Assembly (NCBI GenBank): GCA_964544635.1
Contig: CAZJCK010000001.1
Location: forward strand, 62,001-126,000
Length of the DNA: 64,000 bases
From: CAZJCK01 sp964544635
GTDB lineage: Bacteria; Zixibacteria; MSB-5A5; GN15; FEB-12
Direction of reading: 5' to 3'
The notes under the pieces were generated by a model that had not been told where the DNA came from, ran no database searches, and saw only the letters and a program-made list of their open reading frames with translations. Positions 1 to 7,732 of this stretch are shown piece by piece (positions within the stretch are counted from its first letter, which is position 1; every line of letters begins with the position of its first letter). The translations under genes were made by a program, and so were the position numbers.

Positions 1-248
1 TCGATAACCTGCTGACCGAAGCCCAAAAACAGCGCCGCCGTGGAGTCGATCCGCGTGGCTACCATGTTCGCTTTCATCAACGGCGAGGCGGTGGCCAACT
101 GCGATGCCCACTCCCGGCGCATGATATCAGCCCGGCGGTCTGAACTTTCGACGGCCTCGTCCGGTGTCTGGCCGGTCTGTACCTTGACACCGCAACCGCC
201 CGCGACCAGCATCGCGATGAGTGAGAAACCAGTTACAAATGTGCGCAT
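1..248 (-). CDS. Lipoprotein, N-terminal part (runs off left edge)
   Basis: The minus-strand frame opens with ATG at 248 and stays open to base 1. It begins MRTFVTGFSLIAMLVAGGC, a short basic n-region, a hydrophobic core and a lipobox-like AGGC, so an exported lipoprotein is likely. The mature part (about 60 residues visible) starts GVKVQTGQTPDEAVESS and looks soluble; I do not recognise the family. An AAAGGG ribosome site lies just before the ATG. The gene starts 7 bases after the tryptophanase stop codon and is probably co-transcribed with it. The C-terminus is outside the window, so length and function cannot be judged. Confidence 0.6.
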   Translation of the reverse strand, partial: MRTFVTGFSLIAMLVAGGCGVKVQTGQTPDEAVESSDRRADIMRREWASQLATASPLMKANMVATRIDSTAALFLGFGQQVI

Positions 249-255
249 GACCCTT

Positions 256-1662
256 TTACGACTGACCGACCAGTTTGGACGATCCCAGCGGCGCCAGATC
301 ACACGTAAAGTGCCGCAAAATCGGCGACTCCCGCGTGATGCTGTAACCGTGCAACGTTTCCTTTCGATCGACAATCTTCTGCCCTACCTCTATGATATAG
401 TCCAACTGTGAATTCGTGTAGACCCGTCGTGGAATCGCCATCCGCACCAGCTCGCGGGGCGCTGTCAATTCTTCGCCGGTATTCGGATCGGTCCCGCCGA
501 ACATAAGCGAGCCGATCTCAACAGTCCGTATCCCTCCCTCGGCATAAAAAGCGCAGGCCAAGGACTGGGCCGGAAACTCGGTAGCGGGAATATGCGTCAA
601 CAATTGTCCGGCGTCAATAAAGACGGCATGCCCGCCGATCGGCTGTACGATCGGCATCCCGATATCCTTGAGCGCATTACCAAGATAGGCCACCTGCTCG
701 ACGCGGAAATCGAGGTAATCGAAATCCATCACCTCTTTTAACCCGACCGCCAGCACCTCGAGATCACGCCCCGCCAGCCCGCCATACGTCGGATACCCCT
801 CAACAATGATCATCAGTTCGGTCAGGCGACGGTACAGCTCTTCATCGTTAAGTGCGATAAACCCGCCGATATTGGCCAGGCCATCCTTCTTGGCCGACAT
901 CATCGCACCGTCGACATACGAGAACATCTCGTTGACGATCTCTTCAATCGGACGGTTGTGAAAGCCCGGCTCGTCGCGCTTGATAAAGTAGGCGTTCTCG
1001 GCGAAACGGGCGCAGTCGAAGAACAACGGTAAGCCATGCGCCCGGCACAACTCCGACACCTCACGGATGTTCTTCATCGACACCGGCTGCCCGCCAACCG
1101 AATTGTTGGTGATCGTCAGGATCACCATGCAGATCTTGTCGGTCCCTTTCTCGTGAATAAACTCATCGAGTTTGGCGACATCCATATTCCCCTTGAAGGG
1201 CGCCAGCTCGTCGCTGGTCGATTCGGCACACGGCAGATCGACCGGGATCCCCTTTTTGTGCTGTGTATTACCGCGCGTGGTGTCAAAGTGCGTGTTGTTC
1301 ACCACGTACTGCCCCGGCTGAAGAACCGTGGAAAACATCAAGTTTTCCGCCGAGCGGCCCTGGTGACACGGTATCACGAACTCCTTGCCGGTAATCTCGC
1401 GCACTGTCCGCTCAAAGTTGCGAAACGACGTTGCCCCGGCATATGTCTCATCCCCGAGCATCAACGCCGCCCACTGGCGCGTCGACATGGCGCTGGTCCC
1501 CGAATCGGTCAGTAAATCGATGTATATATCCGGTGCATCCAATCGGAACAGATTGTACCTGGTGCGCTCCAGGCGCTTCAGGCGTTCGGCATGGTTCAGC
1601 AGCGCGATCGGTTCAACGGATTTGATTCGATATGGTTCGGCAGGTTGACGGCGACGTTTCAC
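256..1662 (-). CDS. tnaA: Tryptophanase (tryptophan indole-lyase)
   Basis: PLP-dependent beta-eliminating lyase of 468 residues, close to the 471 of E. coli TnaA. It splits L-tryptophan into indole, pyruvate and ammonia in the cytoplasm. The PLP lysine lies in SAKKD (second lysine, about K259). Three positions separate it from tyrosine phenol-lyase: FDTTRG carries Asp at about 127 where TPL has Thr; GIRTVEIG has Ile at about 383 where TPL has the substrate-binding Arg; LRHFT keeps His at about 451 where TPL has Phe. All three point to tryptophanase. The start is GTG, with a strong AAAGGAGGT site at 1668-1676, five bases away. No tnaC-like leader or TnaB permease is seen next to it. Confidence 0.85.
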   Translation of the reverse strand: MKRRRQPAEPYRIKSVEPIALLNHAERLKRLERTRYNLFRLDAPDIYIDLLTDSGTSAMSTRQWAALMLGDETYAGATSFRNFERTVREITGKEFVIPCHQGRSAENLMFSTVLQPGQYVVNNTHFDTTRGNTQHKKGIPVDLPCAESTSDELAPFKGNMDVAKLDEFIHEKGTDKICMVILTITNNSVGGQPVSMKNIREVSELCRAHGLPLFFDCARFAENAYFIKRDEPGFHNRPIEEIVNEMFSYVDGAMMSAKKDGLANIGGFIALNDEELYRRLTELMIIVEGYPTYGGLAGRDLEVLAVGLKEVMDFDYLDFRVEQVAYLGNALKDIGMPIVQPIGGHAVFIDAGQLLTHIPATEFPAQSLACAFYAEGGIRTVEIGSLMFGGTDPNTGEELTAPRELVRMAIPRRVYTNSQLDYIIEVGQKIVDRKETLHGYSITRESPILRHFTCDLAPLGSSKLVGQS

Positions 1663-1801
1663 GGCCGACCTCCTTTCTCACTACCTTCGTTATACGATTG
1701 CGTTAACAGACGGTATGAATGGAGGGTTTACGGCACTTGCTTGACCCGGCGACGGCGGTACTCCAGACCCAAATGCTCAATTGCTCTGTACCATTTGCCG
1801 G

Positions 1802-2818
1802 TCATGACGTTACCTTCTCAAGTTCGAAATCACTCACGATTGTTCCGGTCTCGATATTGCGAGCATTCCGGACGATCGGTTGTCTGTGTGCTGCAAGATG
1901 CGGGAAGTTCTCGATATTGTCAATGACCCCCAGCAACTCCAGTATCCGTACGCAGATCGGGCCGAGCGGCCGAAAGGAACCGTCGTGCACCTTCACGCCG
2001 ATGCCGATCGGCGGGTCGGTCAAGCCGATCACCTCGGTCCCCTCAGCACCAACCTTGCAGATCAGGCGACCGGGGAACGACCTCGCCAGGTCGTAATCGA
2101 GCCGCCCCTCCCCCGACACCATCACCGGGTGCGCCATCATGGCGTCACGGATACGCTTCACCGACTCGGCCCGGACCGATTTCGACGGTACCCCCGACAC
2201 CAGCTTCTGGTAGCCACGCGCCAGGTTTGCAAGCGGCATCGAGACATTCGGCGCCGAGCAGCCGTCAATGCCAACAGTCATTTGTTCCTCCGGATACTCG
2301 CAGTACTCGGCTACGATTTGCCTGACCATTGCCTGCGCCCGCGACCCTGGATTTAGGTACTCGTGCGGTGGATCGTTGAGCTGCTTGGCCAGCGCCAGGA
2401 AACCGGAATGCTTCCCCGAGCAGTTGTGCCGCAACTGATCAAGCTCCTCGCCATGAGATGGAAACTCGCCGCGCCCTTCCATGAACATCGGCCGATGACT
2501 GCCGCACTGCAAGTGTTCCGGGGTATGGCCACTGGCACGCAGGTTGTGCTCGACTACCTCGCGGTGCGCCGAGGTGCCGTTGTGCGAACCACACATGATC
2601 GCCAGTTGTTTCGGGCTGAACTGAAACCGATCCACGCCCCCGGTTACAAATAACGGCATGAGCTGAAACGGTTTGATCGACGACCGTGTCATTATGATCA
2701 GGTCGGGATTCCCCAGGCGATATGTAAGTGCCCCTGTCTCGTCGATCACGACAATTGTAGCGTAATGTACCGCCTCAACGGTCTTCCCTCGATATACGCG
2801 CGCTGCGATTTCAGCCAT
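1802..2818 (-). CDS. Type II-like L-asparaginase (AnsA/Asparaginase_II family)
   Basis: A 338-residue protein of the family typified by Rhizobium etli inducible asparaginase, unrelated to the bacterial type I/II amidohydrolases used in medicine. It is expected to hydrolyse L-asparagine to aspartate and ammonia. Visible family motifs are TRSSIKPFQ near residue 44 (the Ser-x-x-Lys catalytic pair), a CGSH motif, HNCSGKHSG in the middle and GIDGCSAPN further on. It lies upstream of tnaA in the same direction, and its stop is 140 bases before the tnaA start, so a shared amino-acid catabolism role is plausible. A lipoprotein gene ends 5 bases upstream of its ATG. Confidence 0.82.
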   Translation of the reverse strand: MAEIAARVYRGKTVEAVHYATIVVIDETGALTYRLGNPDLIIMTRSSIKPFQLMPLFVTGGVDRFQFSPKQLAIMCGSHNGTSAHREVVEHNLRASGHTPEHLQCGSHRPMFMEGRGEFPSHGEELDQLRHNCSGKHSGFLALAKQLNDPPHEYLNPGSRAQAMVRQIVAEYCEYPEEQMTVGIDGCSAPNVSMPLANLARGYQKLVSGVPSKSVRAESVKRIRDAMMAHPVMVSGEGRLDYDLARSFPGRLICKVGAEGTEVIGLTDPPIGIGVKVHDGSFRPLGPICVRILELLGVIDNIENFPHLAAHRQPIVRNARNIETGTIVSDFELEKVTS

Positions 2819-2823
2819 ATTCG

Positions 2824-3432
2824 TTAGTTATCGCGCTCCGACGGAATCCGCCGTGGCGCCAGATCGACAATGTTCGACGGTTGGTACGATACCACCACTG
2901 TGGTCGGCTTGTCATCTCCCAGCAGACGGTACTGAACGGCGATCGCTTTCAACTGCGACCGCCGGTGCTCCCCGCGCTCCACCGCACCCCAGAATTTGAT
3001 GTCCACTTCCTCTTTCGGCTGCAACTTGAGCGCCGGGAAAACCTGCGATTTGTCGTGATAGCCGCCCGGGCCGGAATAGTGAATGGGGTACCAGCGCCCT
3101 TCGTCGTCGACGATCGCCACTTCGTACGTCCCGATTACCAGTTCCTGATAACCGTCATTGTACACCTGGAAATATTCGGTGAACTGCGGATAGCCCGCCC
3201 CAACCTCTAGCTCCAGCGGCATCTTGAAGACCAACTGGCTGTCGGGTGACTGGCATAAATGGTCGGCAATGACGTTGCAGTACTTGAATCGGCTCTCTGT
3301 CGCCTGGCGCACCGTCGCTTCTTCATCTACGACATAGGTTCCGTTGGACGGTGGCACCGTGCCGGCACATCCGAAGAGCACCGGCAAGGCCGCGAAGCCG
3401 GCGATATGTAGAAAGAGTCGTTTCAGTTGAAT
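2824..3432 (-). CDS. Lipoprotein of unknown function with a non-canonical start
   Basis: The first ATG/GTG/TTG start in this frame is a TTG at 3387, which would leave the protein without a proper signal peptide. Reading further upstream in the same frame gives QLKRLFLHIAGFAALPVLFGC, a textbook lipoprotein signal ending in a LFGC lipobox, and an in-frame stop (TAA, 3445-3447) sits just beyond. The only start candidates there are ATT at 3432, with GGAG four bases upstream, and CTG at 3426. I place the start at 3432, giving 202 residues. The mature part is soluble, beta-rich by eye, with no recognised domain. It follows the 3448-4041 gene by 15 bases and is probably co-transcribed with it. Confidence 0.55.
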   Translation of the reverse strand: MQLKRLFLHIAGFAALPVLFGCAGTVPPSNGTYVVDEEATVRQATESRFKYCNVIADHLCQSPDSQLVFKMPLELEVGAGYPQFTEYFQVYNDGYQELVIGTYEVAIVDDEGRWYPIHYSGPGGYHDKSQVFPALKLQPKEEVDIKFWGAVERGEHRRSQLKAIAVQYRLLGDDKPTTVVVSYQPSNIVDLAPRRIPSERDN

Positions 3433-3447
3433 CGGTCTCCGGTTTTA

Positions 3448-4041
3448 TCAGCCGCGCTGTTGCAGCAACGAACGCAGCGCCAAATCGATGATACCGCGCA
3501 ACTGTGTCGGCATCTCCATCTTCCAGCCGGTCGGCGTCTCGACCATCGACACCACGTTCATCTCGGTGAACGGCTGGCCCTGCGATGTCATCGATGTCCG
3601 CGACACCAAAAAGGCAGTATCGGCCTGCAACACGCCGCCGACAAATTCGTTTTCTATCGACGCAAACGTCGTCTGTATTTCCGGGGCGACCTCGAAAATC
3701 GACGACAGCACTTGTACAAAGATAGACTCCGGCGGCTGCTGCATGAACGCTTCACTGTTGCGCCAGGTGCCGAAAATGTTCATCGAATCGACCGGGTTGC
3801 CCAGCGAATCGGTCGGCGCCATGGCATTGAGCACCGGCTGTACCCGTTGCTCGAAATCGGACACCGACGACGCGTGGAGGTAACCGACGAAGGCATCGAA
3901 ATTGCCGGCCGTCAGCGAGCCATACGCATCATTGGCCGCCTGGATCGGGACCGACATATCGGCGCCACCGCCGCCACAACCGGCGACCGCCAGTCCCACG
4001 ACTGCCACGACTATGATTGTCATTGCAATGCGATTCCGCAT
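3448..4041 (-). CDS. Lipoprotein of unknown function, paralogue of the 5488-6081 gene
   Basis: 197 residues. The N-terminus has a signal peptide with lipobox VAGC followed by a glycine run, so an outer- or inner-membrane lipoprotein is expected. The rest aligns by eye with the product of 5488-6081, which is the same length: both have an F..R..P....AM segment, then PP...F......IF...P.....FAS followed by V.GG....D....V.R. I do not recognise the family; the shape (about 170 residues of mixed helix and sheet) resembles small periplasmic proteins of the DUF2059 or nuclear-transport-factor-like kind, but this is only impression. A 268-base gap separates it from the upstream flavoprotein gene. Confidence 0.6.
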   Translation of the reverse strand: MRNRIAMTIIVVAVVGLAVAGCGGGGADMSVPIQAANDAYGSLTAGNFDAFVGYLHASSVSDFEQRVQPVLNAMAPTDSLGNPVDSMNIFGTWRNSEAFMQQPPESIFVQVLSSIFEVAPEIQTTFASIENEFVGGVLQADTAFLVSRTSMTSQGQPFTEMNVVSMVETPTGWKMEMPTQLRGIIDLALRSLLQQRG

Positions 4042-4275
4042 GTGATTGCTAACTCCTTGTTTTTAGCGTTGATACGGCCCCATCCTATAGCCCGGCCGGA
4101 CATAAGTCCAGCAAAAAACCGATAGTCCGGCGAAACCGTCCTGCTGCCGTTCGCCCCAGTATACCGCCACTCACGGAATACCGTGAAACTCCACCAGTCC
4201 TATCTCGTACAAGTCCGGCATCGGACGGAAACAATCTCACTCTAACACGTTGGTGCCCGTAACATCGCGTGTGGG

Positions 4276-4301
4276 CCGGCGTCGTCTTCGGGCGGCGCCG
4301 G
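4276..4301 (-). terminator. GC hairpin 3' of the flavoprotein gene
   Basis: CCGGCGTCGTC, loop TTCG, GGCGGCGCCGG forms an 11-bp stem with two G-T pairs, nine bases after the stop codon of the 4310-4954 gene. There is no U-run on the minus strand, so it may only stabilise the 3' end. Confidence 0.35.
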
Positions 4302-4309
4302 TTATTTGA

Positions 4310-4954
4310 TTACGGTTGGGGCTTCTTCTTGTCGTCGCCGATCGGCGGCTCTTCAAGTGTCAGCGCGATTTCATCCGCCGTCATCAGGTCGAGCGGCATA
4401 CCCCGCTCGCGCAGCTTCGCGATCAGGTCGCGACGTACCCGCGCCGGCTTGTTCTGCGCGAACTTCGACTTCGCCGTTACCCGCTCGGCATCGATCCGAA
4501 ATACATGGGTCTCGCGCAGCGCCGCCTTGTACATCTTCAGGTCGGCGTCGATCGGCTTGTAGCCCCCCTCCGGCTGCATCTTCTCCATGAACAAGTTCAG
4601 CGCCGCCGCCTTTTCATGCGCATCCTCGAGTATCCGGATCGTCCCGTTGATCTGCACACTCTTGAAGAACGTCGTGGCCGGACAGGCATAGTCGATCGCC
4701 AGCCAATACGACGGTATCAGCGCGTACGGCCGGTCGACCGTAAACGTCACTCTCGTCCTTGCAACCATCGCATCGTACTTCTCGCCGTCACCCGCACCAT
4801 GAAAAAAGACGGTCGTACCAGCCGCCACGAAATTCACCGGTACCACGCGCGGATAACCGTCGGGCGTCAGGATACCCAGATAGCCGTACTTCTCGGTGCC
4901 GAGCAGATCCTCGACGATGCGCTCGGTATCGCCGGCATATTCGCTCCGCCTCAT
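4310..4954 (-). CDS. Pyridoxamine 5'-phosphate oxidase-like flavin-binding protein (NimA-type)
   Basis: A 214-residue protein of the split-barrel flavin-binding fold. The order of motifs fits the Pyridox_ox_2/NimA group: YGYLGILTPDGYPRVVPVNFV as the first strands, FFHGAGDGEKYDAM as the flavin phosphate loop, then VTFTVDRP and a KSVQINGTIRIL strand. Members bind FMN and reduce or sense small molecules; the substrate cannot be told from sequence. The last 40 residues are charged and specific to this protein. Its ATG directly follows the TGA of peptide deformylase with no gap, so the two are surely co-translated, though a functional link is not established. Confidence 0.72.
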   Translation of the reverse strand: MRRSEYAGDTERIVEDLLGTEKYGYLGILTPDGYPRVVPVNFVAAGTTVFFHGAGDGEKYDAMVARTRVTFTVDRPYALIPSYWLAIDYACPATTFFKSVQINGTIRILEDAHEKAAALNLFMEKMQPEGGYKPIDADLKMYKAALRETHVFRIDAERVTAKSKFAQNKPARVRRDLIAKLRERGMPLDLMTADEIALTLEEPPIGDDKKKPQP

Positions 4955-5479
4955 TCAATCCTGCTTCTTTGAGAAGCGACGTTCCCATTCGGCACGAGTG
5001 CACCATGATGTCGTCGAAATCGCCCGCTGCGTGGCAAGGATGCCGTCGAGATGGTCAATCTCGTGCTGCAGCAATTCCGATAAATCGCCGCTCGCTTCCA
5101 TAATCTGTGTTACGCCCGACTGATCCTCATACGCTACCGTGACCTCTTTGGACCGCTCCACCTTGACCACCAGGTTGGGAAAACTGAGACAGTCATCCCA
5201 TAGCTCAAACGTCTCCTCGCTGCGCTCGGTGATGCGCGGGTTGATCATCGGACCGTCGAACGAACCATCCGGCATGCGAATGTAAATAATGCGCTGCATT
5301 CGGTCGATCTGCGGCGCCGCGATCCCCCGCCCGAAACCGTTGCGGTCGCGCACGTCGATCAGGGTATCGCGCAGGTCGGTGATGGTGCCTTCCACCTCCG
5401 GGCTGTCGAGGTCGCGCACCACCTCCGCCGTCTCCCACAGTGTCGGGTGCCCCATCTGCAGTATGTCACGAACCGGCAT
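4955..5479 (-). CDS. def: Peptide deformylase
   Basis: Removes the N-formyl group from nascent polypeptides. The open frame runs to 5578, but the ATG at 5479 is preceded by AGGAG at five bases and starts MPVRDILQMGHPTLW, the usual family N-terminus, giving 174 residues. Motif 1 is GRGIAAPQ (residues 50-57), motif 3 is HEIDH (139-143), and the metal-ligand Cys97 lies in DDCLS. Family members normally read EGCLS, so the two residues before the cysteine are changed while all three metal ligands and the catalytic Glu140 are kept. I expect an active enzyme or a divergent second deformylase. It sits between a paralogous exported protein and a flavoprotein. Confidence 0.85.
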   Translation of the reverse strand: MPVRDILQMGHPTLWETAEVVRDLDSPEVEGTITDLRDTLIDVRDRNGFGRGIAAPQIDRMQRIIYIRMPDGSFDGPMINPRITERSEETFELWDDCLSFPNLVVKVERSKEVTVAYEDQSGVTQIMEASGDLSELLQHEIDHLDGILATQRAISTTSWCTRAEWERRFSKKQD

Positions 5480-5487
5480 GATGGCTC

Positions 5488-6081
5488 CTACATCCCCATC
5501 CCCTGCTTCAAACCCTCCGCCAGCCCCTTGAATTCCGCGGACAAGAGAATTTTGTAGCCGCCATCGTACACTTTGCACGTAATCACGTCCATCTGATCCT
5601 CGATCGTCATCGGCCCGGCCTGCAACTTCGAGCGCGTGACGACATGCACCAGGCTGTCATTCTCCGGCAAACCACCGATGACATCGGAGTCGAGCGAGGC
5701 AAACATCTCCTCCGACCCCGGCACCAGCGAGAAGATCAGGTTCATACTGGCGCCAAAAAACTGATCCGGAGGCGCCCCCTGCGCCCGCTTGAGCAGGTCG
5801 TCGATCCCCGGATACATCGCCTGCAGCGACGCCAGCTCGGTGGTATCCGCCTCGAGCAATCCGACCATGGCATCGACCACCGGCGCCATCGACTCACGGA
5901 ATTCAATAAGCGCGTCGGGATGGACATACGTCGCATATGTCTCCCAGTCCATCGCCTGCGTTATCGCTTCGAGTTCCTCGACCAGCGCCACCGCCGCCTC
6001 GACGTCGGCCGCGACTGATGCCGGAGCGACAAACAGCACCGCCATCAGTAGGGCAACAACCAACAGAATCACATTTCGCAT
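5488..6081 (-). CDS. Exported protein of unknown function, paralogue of the 3448-4041 gene
   Basis: 197 residues with a cleavable signal peptide (hydrophobic stretch LLVVALLMAVLFVAPASVAA, no lipobox cysteine). The mature sequence aligns with the lipoprotein encoded at 3448-4041 through APPDQFF, IFSLVPG, MFASLDSDVIGG and HVVTR. One copy is therefore lipid-anchored and the other probably free in the periplasm. An ATG with GGAG seven bases upstream marks the start. Its stop lies 8 bases before the deformylase ATG, so it heads a three-gene run (this gene, def, flavoprotein). Function unknown. Confidence 0.6.
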   Translation of the reverse strand: MRNVILLVVALLMAVLFVAPASVAADVEAAVALVEELEAITQAMDWETYATYVHPDALIEFRESMAPVVDAMVGLLEADTTELASLQAMYPGIDDLLKRAQGAPPDQFFGASMNLIFSLVPGSEEMFASLDSDVIGGLPENDSLVHVVTRSKLQAGPMTIEDQMDVITCKVYDGGYKILLSAEFKGLAEGLKQGMGM

Positions 6082-6123
6082 TCATATCTCCATGAAGTAC
6101 AGATTGGATCTCAGAACCTCCGC

Positions 6124-6152
6124 AACATACACCACGACCGGGTTGGTGTCAC
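6124..6152 (-). promoter_or_regulatory. Possible sigma70-type promoter for the def run
   Basis: On the minus strand GTGACA, 17 bases, TATGTT lies about 45 bases upstream of the 6081 start codon. The -35 is five of six and the -10 four of six to consensus. Confidence 0.4.
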
Positions 6153-6280
6153 CCCGAAAATGACTCGGTGTTCATCAGTCGGTCCGCTCCGGAGTCCGGC
6201 ACCGCCGGACGGAACAACCCGGCATCTGCTCCGCAGACGGCAGATCATATTGTCCGCCCCGCCTCTCACCCCTGGCTATG

Positions 6281-6622
6281 TCACGCCCCGTACGGCTGCT
6301 GTGCCGGCGAGGCCGGTGACACCGGGGTATCAAACTCCAGCTTCAGTCCCTTGTGCAGGCCGAAGGTCACATTGTAAATAACAGCGCAAATCACCCCGCC
6401 GATGAAGCCGAGCACGCCATAGAGTATCGGCGCAAAGATGATCGCCCCGGCGCCAAACACCAGACCGAACAGACCGGCACCGCCCATCCCCATGTCACCG
6501 CCGATCGCCGAGCCGAGCAGACCAAACAGCGACATAAACAGCCCGACGATCAAACCGATGATGGCATAAATGACCGCGCTCACCGCTCCCAGTGAGATCG
6601 GGTCGATACGACGTAATGTCAT
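6281..6622 (-). CDS. Small membrane protein, DUF3566-like
   Basis: 113 residues. After LRRIDPISLG come a long hydrophobic segment (residues about 13-37), a glycine-rich stretch with GDMGMGGAG, and a second hydrophobic segment (about 50-85) ending in a short amphipathic tail LKLEFDT. The arrangement resembles small DUF3566-type membrane proteins of Acidobacteria and Actinobacteria that start with a R.IDP..V motif; this is from memory and not tested. The start ATG has a good GGAGGGAG site. No co-transcribed neighbour: sucCD upstream is 243 bases away across a strong hairpin, and a perfect palindrome sits in its leader. Confidence 0.55.
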   Translation of the reverse strand: MTLRRIDPISLGAVSAVIYAIIGLIVGLFMSLFGLLGSAIGGDMGMGGAGLFGLVFGAGAIIFAPILYGVLGFIGGVICAVIYNVTFGLHKGLKLEFDTPVSPASPAQQPYGA

Positions 6623-6646
6623 GATTCTCCCTCCGTGTGAAAGACT

Positions 6647-6660
6647 GTACAGATCTGTAC
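6647..6660. promoter_or_regulatory. Perfect 14-bp palindrome, possible operator
   Basis: GTACAGATCTGTAC is perfectly self-complementary and lies 25-38 bases upstream of the small membrane protein start. Its place between promoter region and gene is typical of an operator, but no regulator is known. Confidence 0.35.
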
Positions 6661-6824
6661 CCGTTACTCATAGGGAGGCACGATTATTCACCCGAAGCAA
6701 CAAAAAGAATGGGACGATGTTGTTACGCAGGTCGGGTTCCGATAGTCCGACAACTGTCGAACAGAGCGAAAACGATGCCGCTTGAAAAACCGGCAGGTTA
6801 GTCGTCACGCAGCCGCGTTCCTGT

Positions 6825-6856
6825 GGGCGGGGCAGACCTCTCGGTCTGCCCCGCCC
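6825..6856 (-). terminator. Perfect 14-bp GC hairpin after sucD
   Basis: GGGCGGGGCAGACC and GGTCTGCCCCGCCC are exact complements around a TCTC loop, starting ten bases past the sucD stop codon. No U-run follows on the minus strand, so it may protect the sucCD 3' end or work with another terminator. Confidence 0.5.
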
Positions 6857-6865
6857 GCATCTACC

Positions 6866-7732
6866 TCACACTCCCAGCTTCTTCAGTATCTCCGGGATGT
6901 CGTTAAACGTCTTACAGGCATGGGCGCCATGGTCGGCCAGCATCTCGAGCTTGTCCTTGGCCGTCCCCATGTTCCCCTCGACGATCGCACCGGCGTGGCC
7001 CATACGTTTGCCCGGCGGCGCATAGATGCCGCCAATCATCGCCAGCACCGGTGTTTTCATCTGCTGGATCGTCTCGGCCGCGCGCTCCTCGTACACGCCG
7101 CCGATCTCACCGCACATGACCACCGCCCTGGTGTCAGGATCTTCTTCGAACTTCATCAGGATCTCTCCGAAGGTCGACCCCAGCACCGGATCACCCCCGA
7201 GACCGACACAGGTCGACTCACCAAAACCGCTGCGGGTAAGCGTATCGGCAACATAGTACGTAATCGATCCGGAGCGCGACACGGTGCCGACCCGTCCGGC
7301 CTCGAACGCTATATCCGGCATGATACCGAGGTTGGCCTGGCCGGGACTGATGATACCGGCGGTGTTGCCGCCGATCACGGTCGCATCGTGCGCCACCGCC
7401 TCGCGACGGACATGCAGCATGTCGTGAATCGGAATATGCTCCGGTATGACCACGAGGAACTTGATCCCGGCGCGAATCGCTTCGATCGCCGCCTCCTTGA
7501 CGAACTTCGCCGGCAGGAAGATCACCGACGTATCGGCGCCGGTCGCTTCGCGACATTCGGCTACAGTATCAAACACCGGCTTGCCGTCGACATCCTGGCC
7601 GCCTTTACCCGGCGACGTTCCCCCGACGATATTGGTGCCGTACTTGATCATGCGCTGGGTGTGGAACTTGCCTGCCCCGCCGGTGATGCCCTGTACCATC
7701 ACCTTCGACTGCTTGTTTACGAGGATAGCCAT
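6866..7732 (-). CDS. sucD: Succinate-CoA ligase, alpha subunit
   Basis: With SucC it interconverts succinyl-CoA and succinate while making ATP or GTP in the TCA cycle. The 288 residues match the family length. The CoA-binding Rossmann start is MAILVNKQSKVMVQGITGG, and the phosphohistidine loop GHAGAIVEG places the active histidine at residue 246, the same number as in E. coli. GRVGTVSRSGS and YAPPGKRMGHAG are further signatures. Its ATG shares one base with the sucC stop (TGATG), so translation is coupled. Together with sdhCAB in this window it supplies two consecutive TCA steps. Confidence 0.96.
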   Translation of the reverse strand: MAILVNKQSKVMVQGITGGAGKFHTQRMIKYGTNIVGGTSPGKGGQDVDGKPVFDTVAECREATGADTSVIFLPAKFVKEAAIEAIRAGIKFLVVIPEHIPIHDMLHVRREAVAHDATVIGGNTAGIISPGQANLGIMPDIAFEAGRVGTVSRSGSITYYVADTLTRSGFGESTCVGLGGDPVLGSTFGEILMKFEEDPDTRAVVMCGEIGGVYEERAAETIQQMKTPVLAMIGGIYAPPGKRMGHAGAIVEGNMGTAKDKLEMLADHGAHACKTFNDIPEILKKLGV

